Shown: piece after piece, positions 34,982 to 42,647 of the stretch
Position numbering within the stretch: the first letter of the stretch is position 1
Layout of the letters: every line of letters starts with the position of its first letter
NCBI GenBank assembly: GCA_024682375.1
Contig: JAIKZI010000039.1
Span: 144,338 to 208,337 of the forward strand
From: Lachnospiraceae bacterium
GTDB taxonomy: Bacteria > Bacillota > Clostridia > Lachnospirales > Lachnospiraceae
DNA: 64,000 nt
Reading direction: 5' to 3'
Position numbers and translations under genes: made by a program
Notes under the pieces: generated by a model
Seen by the model: only the letters and a program-made list of their open reading frames with translations
Database searches by the model: none
Told to the model about the DNA's origin: nothing

Positions 34982-35440
34982 TTACTCCTGTGAAGCATCG
35001 TCTATATTTCCATATGTATAAGCTACTAATTCATCAACTTCTTTTGACTCTTTATAAAGAACTTCAGCTTTGAATTCTTCAAAAGCCTTTTCCCTAAGTT
35101 TCTCATAGGTCTTTCGTTCCTTCATAGCTTCATCAAGTTTCGATCTTTCGATTTCAACCCGATTCTGAGCCATACTTACATTCCTGATTTGCTCATTTAC
35201 CTTGCCATCCATTATTAGAATCGCATTTCTTAAGAAGTTAATTTCTGTAAGATGAAGTGTTCCACTCTGTTCTTCTTTAAGTTTGTTCTCATAAGAAGAT
35301 CTGCGTAAAAGAAGATCTTCTAAAATAGCCTGTTCTTCTTGTAAAGCAGCATTTGCCCTTGCATATTCCATTTTCTGTTGTACTTCTAACTTGGATTTTA
35401 TATCCAAAATATTTTGCATTCGATAATGAAAAGCTGGCAT
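34982..35440 (-). CDS. fliJ: Flagellar export chaperone/stalk FliJ
   Basis: FliJ is the coiled-coil stalk of the FliI ATPase. The 152-residue protein is nearly all charged helix, beginning FHYRMQNILDIKSKLEVQQKMEYARANAALQEEQ, the pattern of the family. It follows fliI by 24 nt. Low sequence conservation is normal; size, coiled-coil nature and position make the call firm. Confidence 0.9.
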   Translation of the reverse strand: MPAFHYRMQNILDIKSKLEVQQKMEYARANAALQEEQAILEDLLLRRSSYENKLKEEQSGTLHLTEINFLRNAILIMDGKVNEQIRNVSMAQNRVEIERSKLDEAMKERKTYEKLREKAFEEFKAEVLYKESKEVDELVAYTYGNIDDASQE

Positions 35441-35464
35441 AACTCTACCTCAAAAAACTATTAG

Positions 35465-36796
35465 CTATTCACTAGGATTCTCTTCCAAAAACATATTTTC
35501 CAAAGTATCGATGATTTCTTCAAAAGAAAATTTTTCATGAGTTTCCTGACAAAGAAAAGCATTTACGCTATCAATCTTTGACACTGCATAATCAATACTT
35601 TTATTAGAGCCCGCTTTATAAGCTCCGATATTAATAAGATCCTCCGCCTCATTATATGTTGCCATAACATTTTTCAGCTTACCGGCAGCCTTTTTATGTT
35701 TATTGTCTGCAACAGCAGACATAACTCGAGATATAGACTGCAATACATCTATAGCTGGATAATGATTCAAATGTGCAAGTCGTCTGTTTAGAACGATATG
35801 TCCATCTAAAATAGATCTGGCTGTATCAGAAATAGGTTCATTGAAATCATCACCATCGACAAGTACTGTATAAAGTCCAGTGATAGATCCCGTAGCGCCA
35901 TTTCCTGCTCTTTCCAAAAGTTTAGGCATTTCAGAATATACACTAGGTGGATATCCTCTAGTAACTGGAGGCTCACCTGATGCAAGACCAATTTCTCTCT
36001 GTGCCATAGAAAATCGAGTCAAAGAATCCATCATAAGAAGGACATCTTTGCCCTGATCTCTAAAATACTCAGCGATAGCAGTCGCTGTCTTTGCCGCCTT
36101 ATTTCTAATCAAAGCAGGCTTATCAGAAGTAGCTACAACGACAATAGAACGTTTCATGCCTTCCTCGCCCATATCGTTTTCTACGAATTCTCTTACCTCT
36201 CGTCCTCGCTCTCCAATTAGAGCGATTACATTGATATCAGCCTTTGTATTTCTGGCAAACATACCCATAAGGGTACTCTTTCCAACACCGGAACCGGCAA
36301 AAATACCAATTCTCTGTCCTTTTCCAACAGTGATAAGACCATCAACAGCCTTAACTCCTAGTGAAAGAGGTTCTGAAATTATCACTCTCTCCATAGGATC
36401 AGGTGGTGCAGCATCAACCGGGTATTCAGAATCACAAATAATCTCTTCGCCTTCTGCTAAATCAGTTGGACGGCCCAGGCCATCTACCGTATGGCCTAAA
36501 AGTTCATCTCCAACCTGTATCGAAAGCGGTTTTCCAGTGTTTTCAACTATACAACCAACACCTACACCTTCCATATTTTCAAAAGGCATAAGCAAAAGTC
36601 TTTTATCCCTGAAGCCGACAACCTCAGCCATAATCTTACGATCAGAATCAGCTGTCTGAATCTCACACAAATCATTGAGCTTGGCATCCGGACCAATAGA
36701 TTCGATAGTAAGGCCGACTACTTTCGCAACCTTTCCCATCTTTCTATAATATGTATTCTCTGTTAATTGTAGATATTTATTTCTATCTATATTCAA
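35465..36796 (-). CDS. fliI: Flagellar export ATPase FliI
   Basis: FliI is the F1-beta-like ATPase of the export apparatus. Walker A GIFAGSGVGKSTLMGM lies at about 167-182, GERGREVREFVEND follows, Walker B is in VLLMMDSLTRFSMAQREIGLASGEPP, and the signature PPSVYSEMPKLLERAG is present. Length 443 is standard. It is the central gene of the fliH-fliI-fliJ group, 19 nt from fliH. Confidence 0.97.
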   Translation of the reverse strand: MNIDRNKYLQLTENTYYRKMGKVAKVVGLTIESIGPDAKLNDLCEIQTADSDRKIMAEVVGFRDKRLLLMPFENMEGVGVGCIVENTGKPLSIQVGDELLGHTVDGLGRPTDLAEGEEIICDSEYPVDAAPPDPMERVIISEPLSLGVKAVDGLITVGKGQRIGIFAGSGVGKSTLMGMFARNTKADINVIALIGERGREVREFVENDMGEEGMKRSIVVVATSDKPALIRNKAAKTATAIAEYFRDQGKDVLLMMDSLTRFSMAQREIGLASGEPPVTRGYPPSVYSEMPKLLERAGNGATGSITGLYTVLVDGDDFNEPISDTARSILDGHIVLNRRLAHLNHYPAIDVLQSISRVMSAVADNKHKKAAGKLKNVMATYNEAEDLINIGAYKAGSNKSIDYAVSKIDSVNAFLCQETHEKFSFEEIIDTLENMFLEENPSE

Positions 36797-36815
36797 AGGA
36801 ATACCTCCAGACCAA

Positions 36816-37667
36816 TCAAGAAAGTGACTTAATATCTCTAATCAAATTATCGAATTCTACTCCCAAAGAGCAATCGATGATTCCTCCATCAGTTTCAATC
36901 ATGCACTGATCTCCACTTAAAAGAGGATCTTCTGTAACGGAAATGCTAACTCCCTCTCTGGCATTTGCCTGAAGTTCCGGGAGTTTTGTTTGAAATTCTT
37001 TTATAGAATCCTTGCCAACTCGAACTAATAGCTCTTTCGAATCATCAGAATGTGAAAGGGCATCTTTTGCCAAGGAAAAAAGTATGTCCTTTTTTCCATC
37101 GAATTGACAATGAAAAACTTTGTTTACTACTTCGATAAGGACATCCAAAAGTTCACTTTCCATATTCAATCTGTCATTATCGAATTCTGCTTTAAGAGCA
37201 TTGACTTTAGCATCATACTCTTCTTTTGCCCGACGAACTTCTTCCTGAGCTTCAAAAAGTCCAGCCTGATAGCCTTCCTCTTTTCCATGCTGTGCAGCAT
37301 TGGATTTAGTAGCCTCGGCTTCTCGATTTGCATTCTCGAGAATTGTAGAAGCTTCTTCATTGGCATGATTAATAATAGCATCAGCTCTTTCCTGAGCTTC
37401 TGCTTCTAAACGCTCTAATTCTTCTTCAGAGATAAAATTAGCGGAGGAATCTGAAGAATTACCATTGACCAAATTTTCGAGGTCACCTTCTACAAATTCT
37501 CCTGACTCCCCTGCTTCTCCTTCGAGATTGAGCTTTTCTCTCAATTCTGATTCCTGGCGCATCTTTAGGCTAGACAGTTTCTTCTCGAGAATATTATTAG
37601 AATTAATTTCTCTTGGATTATCAATATCCTGCCTGACTTGCGCACTATAAATAATAGACTTAGACAA
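36816..37667 (-). CDS. fliH: Flagellar assembly protein FliH
   Basis: FliH is the peripheral stalk that holds FliI at the export gate. The 283-residue protein has a long acidic N-terminal half, then coiled coil (SEEELERLEAEAQERADAIINHANEEAST, about 79-107; AQEEVRRAKEEYDAKVNALKAEFDND), and a C-terminal V/F-ATPase E-subunit-like domain (VVNKVFHCQFDGKKDILFSLAKDALSH). It overlaps fliG by 8 nt and precedes fliI. Confidence 0.9.
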   Translation of the reverse strand: MSKSIIYSAQVRQDIDNPREINSNNILEKKLSSLKMRQESELREKLNLEGEAGESGEFVEGDLENLVNGNSSDSSANFISEEELERLEAEAQERADAIINHANEEASTILENANREAEATKSNAAQHGKEEGYQAGLFEAQEEVRRAKEEYDAKVNALKAEFDNDRLNMESELLDVLIEVVNKVFHCQFDGKKDILFSLAKDALSHSDDSKELLVRVGKDSIKEFQTKLPELQANAREGVSISVTEDPLLSGDQCMIETDGGIIDCSLGVEFDNLIRDIKSLS

Positions 37668-38667
37668 CTAAATCGTCTCCTCCACCTCTGGAAATAACAA
37701 TCTCACCAGCATCTTCCAGTTTTCTAATAATACCTACAATCTGCTGCTGTGCTTCTTCTACATCTTTCATACGAACAGGTCCCATGTAATCCATGTCTTC
37801 TTTTATCATGGCTGCTAGACGCTGTGACATATTTGTAAAGATGACATTCTGTACTTCTTCATTTGTACTCTTAAGTGCAACAGAAAGAGTTGAGTTTTCA
37901 ACATCACGAAGTACACGCTGAATAGATCTGTTGTCGAGAAGAAGGATATCCTCGAATACGAACATCTTCTTTCTGATATCATCAGCAAGTTCTGGTTCAT
38001 CAATTTCAAGAGATTCCATAATTCTCTTCTCAGTACGTCTATCAACAGCATTCAAAATAGCTACGATAGCATCGACACCACCGGCAACTGTGTAATCCTG
38101 ATTGATAAGAGAAGAAAGTTTTCTTTCGAGAACTCTTTCTACCTCTTTAACTACATCAGGTGAAGTTCTATCCATAAGAGCAATTCTCTTTGCTACATCA
38201 GCCTGCATTTCTGCAGAAAGTGCTCCTAAGATAAGAGCTGCCTGCGAAGATGATAGATATGAAAGAATCATCGCTATAGTCTGAGGGTGCTCATCCTGTA
38301 TAAAGTTAAGAACCTGAGAAGGTTCAGTCTTACGAATAAATTCAAAAGGTCTAACCTGAAGAGATGCAGTAAGCTTTGTAATAACATCCGCTGCTCTCTC
38401 GTCGCCAAGAGCCTTCTCCAGGAGTTCTTTTGCATAGCCAATACCACCTTCGGCAATATACTGCTGTGCCAGACATACCTGGTAAAATTCGTTTATGACT
38501 TCTTCCTTGATTTCAGGTGTAATAGATCTAGTATTTGCAATTTCAAGTGTAAGCTCTTCAATTTCTTCTTCCTTGAGATGCTTAAATATCTCAGCAGATT
38601 TCTCAGGTCCAAGAGTAATCAAAAGAACAGCTGCCTTCTGAACTCCATTTAAATCTTCTACCGCCAT
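37660..38667 (-). CDS. fliG: Flagellar motor switch protein FliG
   Basis: FliG sits on the MS ring and takes torque from the stator. The 335-residue protein has the three helical domains. N-terminal GVQKAAVLLITLGPEKSAEIFKHLKEEEIEELTLEIA contacts FliF; the middle has the EHPQT motif (about 130-134: IQDEHPQTIAMILSYL). The C-terminal torque domain carries the charged helix LLDNRSIQRVLRDVENSTLSVALKST. All are intact. It lies 3 nt after fliF. Confidence 0.97.
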   Translation of the reverse strand: MAVEDLNGVQKAAVLLITLGPEKSAEIFKHLKEEEIEELTLEIANTRSITPEIKEEVINEFYQVCLAQQYIAEGGIGYAKELLEKALGDERAADVITKLTASLQVRPFEFIRKTEPSQVLNFIQDEHPQTIAMILSYLSSSQAALILGALSAEMQADVAKRIALMDRTSPDVVKEVERVLERKLSSLINQDYTVAGGVDAIVAILNAVDRRTEKRIMESLEIDEPELADDIRKKMFVFEDILLLDNRSIQRVLRDVENSTLSVALKSTNEEVQNVIFTNMSQRLAAMIKEDMDYMGPVRMKDVEEAQQQIVGIIRKLEDAGEIVISRGGGDDLVV

Positions 38668-38670
38668 CTT

Positions 38671-40302
38671 CTATCCCCAGTCTTCATTCAGCCAGTTACG
38701 AAGCAAATTAGCCACTGCTTCTGGATTCTCATCAACAAATTTCTCAATCAAAACACGAGCTTCGGATTTCTCGTTGAAGCCAATATCTTCAAGGTTCTCT
38801 TCCTGCTGTTCATTCTGTTCAGCGAGAAGATCATCAACAGAAACCTCTTCTTCGACTTCCTCTTCCTGTTCCTTCTTCAATGAACGGAATACTACGAAGC
38901 CAAGTAGAGCAAATACCAAGAGTGCAATTATAATCTGCAAGTAATCGGTAATTGTTCTTCCACCAGTAGATTCATGGAATAGAGGAACTTCATAAGCTAA
39001 GATAGTAATCTTGTTTGTAGAAAGACCTGTAGCATTAGATACTGCAGTAATCATATTGTCATCTACATCAATCTGCTTCTTTTCATTATTTTTAGCGCGA
39101 AACTCTGCAAATGTCTGCTTTTTAAGCTCGCCATTCTTCTTCATTTCATCTTCATCATAAGTAATATAGTTAGTAGCAACTATAGTTATAGAAGACTCAT
39201 CATAATCAATCTTTCCAACCTCACCATCTTTTGTGGTGATAAGTTCGCTAGGAAGATAATCTTCTGTAACAGATGATGACTCTGATTTAGATGTACCATT
39301 ATCATCTGTTACATATGTTGTATCATCATCATTAGTATCTGTTCCAGGTGTTCCACCAGATCCACCCTGAGTTGAAGTATTAGTCTCTGTTCTAGAATCG
39401 AGGTAGCCCTCTTTCTTTCCGTTTTCTGTATCAACATAATATTTGTAATCAACAGACTTTTCTTTTGTAAAGCTCATCTTAAGTTCAGCACTTACATCTA
39501 CATTATCATAGATAGCTGAATTCATACCATTATCATGAGCCAATACTTCTTTTACTTTCTTAGCGGTAAGCTTCTCTGCATTATCTTTTACTTCCTGCTG
39601 AGTAGTAGCCTGAACCATTGACGAATCATCATCAGTTCCGTTATAAAGAGTATTTCCATTATTATCAATAACAGTAATTTTCTTTGTAGATGTATTTCGC
39701 AAGTTTGCAGCCATAAACGAAGCTACAGACTTAGCAATTTTCTCATGATTTTTGCTGCCTTCGACGAATTTGATTTTAACCGCAGCTGAAGACTCCTCAT
39801 TAGATGCAATAATTGTGCCATCATCATGAGGAACATTGATATTGATGTCTACTTCTGAGACACCATCCATCTTTTCAATCTGTTTAGCAAATTTATTTTC
39901 AAGAAAGACTCTGTATTTCTTCTCTTTATCTGCCTCTGTAGTAGAGAAAGACCCATTTACAACATCATCGATGCTATAACCTTCTGAAGAAATATCATTA
40001 GTACCTAGAAGAATCTGAGCCTGAGCTGTATCTTCTTCATGAATACTAAATGTCATACCGTCTTTAGATTGTTCAAATGTAATTTTATTTTCAGTTAGTA
40101 GATTCTGAATGTTCTGTGCTTCCTTAGCATCAGATGCAACCTTCAAAACCACCCAACTAGGTCTCGTAAATACGTAACCCAAAATAGCAATAGCGACTAC
40201 TACAACTACAGCCATGCTAATCATTATAGCTTTCTGACGGGATGTGAACTTCTTCCACCACTCCACTATTCTATTTATCGTATTCTGAATTCTTTCAGGC
40301 AT
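38671..40302 (-). CDS. fliF: Flagellar MS-ring protein FliF
   Basis: FliF forms the membrane ring on which the flagellum is built. Membrane helices flank a large outer region (about 26-48 and 448-468). Between them are the ring-building motifs (VVLKVASDAKEAQNIQNLLTENKITFEQ; KYRVFLENKFAKQIEKMDGVSEVDININVP). The cytosolic C-terminus is acidic (EQEEEVEEEVSVDDLLAEQNE) and ends in the FliG-binding segment (ENPEAVANLLRNWLNED). Length 543 is normal. It lies 26 nt after fliE. Confidence 0.96.
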   Translation of the reverse strand: MPERIQNTINRIVEWWKKFTSRQKAIMISMAVVVVVAIAILGYVFTRPSWVVLKVASDAKEAQNIQNLLTENKITFEQSKDGMTFSIHEEDTAQAQILLGTNDISSEGYSIDDVVNGSFSTTEADKEKKYRVFLENKFAKQIEKMDGVSEVDININVPHDDGTIIASNEESSAAVKIKFVEGSKNHEKIAKSVASFMAANLRNTSTKKITVIDNNGNTLYNGTDDDSSMVQATTQQEVKDNAEKLTAKKVKEVLAHDNGMNSAIYDNVDVSAELKMSFTKEKSVDYKYYVDTENGKKEGYLDSRTETNTSTQGGSGGTPGTDTNDDDTTYVTDDNGTSKSESSSVTEDYLPSELITTKDGEVGKIDYDESSITIVATNYITYDEDEMKKNGELKKQTFAEFRAKNNEKKQIDVDDNMITAVSNATGLSTNKITILAYEVPLFHESTGGRTITDYLQIIIALLVFALLGFVVFRSLKKEQEEEVEEEVSVDDLLAEQNEQQEENLEDIGFNEKSEARVLIEKFVDENPEAVANLLRNWLNEDWG

Positions 40303-40328
40303 TACGAGCTCCTCTAATCGTTTTTATT

Positions 40329-40661
40329 TTAAATCTGCATATTCATGATTTCCTGATAACCCTGTAGGAATCTGTCTCTTATAGCAACTGTATACTGAAG
40401 TGCTGTAAGAGCTTTCTTCTGAGCAATCATCAAATCATGTGGGTTATCCGCTTCACCTAAAGCGAATTTAACTTCTTCATTCTGAGCCTTGACCTGCAAA
40501 GCATTAGTCTGGTCAACCACATTCATAATTCCACTCAAAACATCGCCAAAAGTCTGACCATCATCGTCAAGAATTCCATTGACACTGTTTGAATTTTTCG
40601 GAGTAGAAGGTGTGACCTTATAAATGTTATCAGAAAGAGAGCCTACACTACTTACGTCCAT
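40329..40661 (-). CDS. fliE: Flagellar hook-basal body protein FliE
   Basis: FliE joins the MS ring and export channel to the rod. The 110-residue product has the conserved C-terminal helices TNALQVKAQNEEVKFALGEADNPHDLMIAQKKALTALQYTVAIRDRFLQGYQEIMNMQI (about 52-110). Position between flgC and fliF is standard. Confidence 0.95.
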   Translation of the reverse strand: MDVSSVGSLSDNIYKVTPSTPKNSNSVNGILDDDGQTFGDVLSGIMNVVDQTNALQVKAQNEEVKFALGEADNPHDLMIAQKKALTALQYTVAIRDRFLQGYQEIMNMQI

Positions 40662-40686
40662 ATATTCTTATCCTTTCCGGAATAAA

Positions 40687-41136
40687 TTAATTCTGACCGA
40701 TTGAAATACCAGACTGAACCATAGACTTAACCGCATTAAACGCAGTTACATTAGCCTCATATGCTCTGGAAGAATCAATAAGGTTGGTCATCTCTTCTAC
40801 AGTATTTACATTAGGATATCTGACATATCCATTCTCATCAGCATCTGGATGAGATGGATCATAAGACATCACAAAATCTGTAGATGTATCCTCATATACA
40901 TTTGTTACTCGAACACCATTGCCTTTGAACGCTCTTCTGTAATCATCCAAAGTGTCGTTAAATGCGACAGGGTTCAATCTCTTTTCCTGGAATGTAACTA
41001 TCTTTCTACGGTATGGTTCACCGTTTTCCGTCCTTGTTGTATTTAGATTTGCGATATTCTGAGCTATCGTATCCATTCGAAATCTCTGGGCAGTCATACC
41101 AGAGGCGCAGATATCATATGATTGAAACAGTCCCAT
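40687..41136 (-). CDS. flgC: Proximal rod protein FlgC
   Basis: FlgC is a rod subunit. The 149-residue protein has the N-terminal rod motif (DICASGMTAQRFRMDTIAQNIANLNTT, about 7-33) and the C-terminal matching helix (EEMTNLIDSSRAYEANVTAFNAVKSM). The conserved EPYRRK, YVRYPNVN and related text is typical. It lies 18 nt after flgB. Confidence 0.97.
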   Translation of the reverse strand: MGLFQSYDICASGMTAQRFRMDTIAQNIANLNTTRTENGEPYRRKIVTFQEKRLNPVAFNDTLDDYRRAFKGNGVRVTNVYEDTSTDFVMSYDPSHPDADENGYVRYPNVNTVEEMTNLIDSSRAYEANVTAFNAVKSMVQSGISIGQN

Positions 41137-41154
41137 AACTTACCTCCTCCAATC

Positions 41155-41550
41155 TTAGCTAATTACCGCATTGAAACGCTGGAAATCATTTGTAATACTT
41201 GTTGTGATTGTAGAATATCTCTGCTGTTCTGATGCTAACTCAACATTTTCAGTATCAATATCTACGTTATTTCTATCTAATCTATATGAATAGTTAGGAT
41301 AGTCAACATACTTTCTAGCTTCAGTATCTTCAACAGATAGTTTATTAACGGCCTTGTCCAAAGAACGCTCCTCTGCTGTATAATGGCTTAACTTATCCTT
41401 AAGTATACTAGAAAACTCGACATCCTGTCTTTTGTATGTTGGAGTATCAACATTTGCTATATTATTTGCGATGACAGTTTCTCGTAAATAACTAGCATCT
41501 GCAGTTCTGTCCATCATATTGATGTATCCAAATGCATCTGAAATTATCAT
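41155..41550 (-). CDS. flgB: Proximal rod protein FlgB
   Basis: FlgB is the first rod subunit. The 131-residue protein has TADASYLRETVIANNIANVDTPTYKRQDVEFSSIL (about 16-50) and the C-terminal helix VELASEQQRYSTITTSITNDFQRF. It is the first gene of the fla/che locus. A GGAGG site precedes the ATG at 41550, and a sigma-A type promoter lies about 40-65 nt upstream. Confidence 0.97.
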   Translation of the reverse strand: MIISDAFGYINMMDRTADASYLRETVIANNIANVDTPTYKRQDVEFSSILKDKLSHYTAEERSLDKAVNKLSVEDTEARKYVDYPNYSYRLDRNNVDIDTENVELASEQQRYSTITTSITNDFQRFNAVIS

Positions 41551-41588
41551 AGACTACCTCCAAGAAACAATTTACCTATTCTCTTTAC

Positions 41589-41616
41589 ATTATAATGGAA
41601 ATCATTTAAAAAACAA
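41589..41616 (-). promoter_or_regulatory. Probable sigma-A promoter of the fla/che operon
   Basis: Minus strand: TTGTTT, 16-nt spacer, perfect TATAAT, ending 39 nt before the flgB ATG. It is the best promoter in the 190-nt spacer between codY and flgB, lying beyond the codY terminator. No CodY-like box was found in this spacer. Confidence 0.65.
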
Positions 41617-41669
41617 CATTTTTTCCACCATATTGTGTGTATTCTGTATAAAATCACACTATATCTATA

Positions 41670-41722
41670 AAAAAAAAATAAAAAAAGCAGGAAAGGGAAA
41701 AAATTTCAAATCCCTTTCCTGC
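41670..41722 (-). terminator. Strong rho-independent terminator after codY
   Basis: On the minus strand GCAGGAAAGGGA and TCCCTTTCCTGC form a perfect 12-pair stem with a 12-nt loop, followed by TTTTTTT-A-TTTTTTTTTT. It sits 18 nt after the codY stop and separates codY from the flagellar operon promoter. Confidence 0.95.
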
Positions 41723-41740
41723 AAAATCCACAAAAAATAA

Positions 41741-42523
41741 TTATTTAGATTCTTTATTCTTAATCTCGTTTAACTCATCGAAAATAAGATCATTAAGAAC
41801 CTTAATGTATGTTCCCTTCATGCCTGAAGATCTAGATTCGATAACTCCTGCACTTTCAAATTTTCTAAGTGCGTTAACGATAACTGATCTTGTTATCCCT
41901 ACTTTGTCGGCAATCTTTGAAGCAACTACAACAGACTCATTTCCCTCCATCTCATCAAGGATATGGATGATAGCCTGTAGTTCTGAATAAGAAAGTGTGC
42001 TGATAGCAGACTTAACTACCTGCTTCTTTCTAACCAATTCTTCATTCTCTTCGTTTACAGAACGCATCATTTCAAGTCCTACTACTGTAGTTCCATATTC
42101 ACATAAAATGATATCATCAATATCATATGATCTATTGTCTCTGTAGAAGAAAATAGTACCAAGTCTTTCACCAGCGATATCAATCGGTGTGATAATAGCT
42201 GAGAAATTCTCGATTCCAAGTTCTTCAAAACCTAGAGTCTGTAGATTTACATTTTCCTTTGTAGAAAGGATACCAAGAAGTCTTTCATTAAGCATATCAT
42301 CGATATACTCTCCAACCTCAGTTGTAATCAAATCTCTGATTTCATCAGTACCAGGATTAATTGAAGCACCAAGTACTTTTCCTTTTTTAGAGATTACCAA
42401 AACATTTGATGTAAGAATCTCAGTAAGAACTTCACATATATCGTTGAAGACAACTTTTGACTTATGATTGTTATGCAAAAGCTGATTAATCTTTCTTGTT
42501 TTATCGAGTAATTCTACGCCCAT
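41741..42523 (-). CDS. codY: GTP-sensing global transcriptional regulator CodY
   Basis: CodY represses nutrient-acquisition and amino-acid genes when GTP and branched-chain amino acids are plentiful. The 260-residue protein has an N-terminal GAF domain (about 1-155) and a C-terminal winged HTH whose recognition helix region reads ASKIADKVGITRSVIVNALRKFESAGVIESRSSGMKGTYIKV (about 202-243), nearly invariant in the family. Start ATG 42523 follows AAGGAG. Neighbours are topA upstream and the fla operon downstream, with a strong terminator between. Its own promoter overlaps a CodY-like box, suggesting autocontrol. Confidence 0.97.
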   Translation of the reverse strand: MGVELLDKTRKINQLLHNNHKSKVVFNDICEVLTEILTSNVLVISKKGKVLGASINPGTDEIRDLITTEVGEYIDDMLNERLLGILSTKENVNLQTLGFEELGIENFSAIITPIDIAGERLGTIFFYRDNRSYDIDDIILCEYGTTVVGLEMMRSVNEENEELVRKKQVVKSAISTLSYSELQAIIHILDEMEGNESVVVASKIADKVGITRSVIVNALRKFESAGVIESRSSGMKGTYIKVLNDLIFDELNEIKNKESK

Positions 42524-42567
42524 TTTGTCTCCTTAAACTTCTTTCAAATTTCTAACTTAGTATAACA

Positions 42568-42601
42568 ATTCTAACACAACTTTATGAATTTTCAAGAAAT
42601 A
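42568..42601 (-). promoter_or_regulatory. codY promoter overlapped by a CodY-like box
   Basis: Minus strand: TTGAAA (42590-42595), 16-nt spacer, TAGAAT (42568-42573). Plus-strand bases 42587-42601 read AATTTTCAAGAAATA, matching the CodY consensus AATTTTCWGAAAATT at 12 of 15 positions and covering the -35 box. This position would let CodY repress its own gene. The match is by eye. Confidence 0.6.
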
Positions 42602-42647
42602 TTATTATTTGTGTCAAAGTTGTTCCCTATTGGGTATAAGGAACCAA

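Noticed and set aside
41551-41740. CodY box at the fla/che promoter
   Set aside because: No stretch matched the CodY consensus within about four mismatches, so direct CodY control of flgB is not claimed.
42602-42647. Terminator after topA
   Set aside because: The inverted repeat around GGTTCC/GGGAAC has a mismatch, a long loop and no T run, so I cannot support it.
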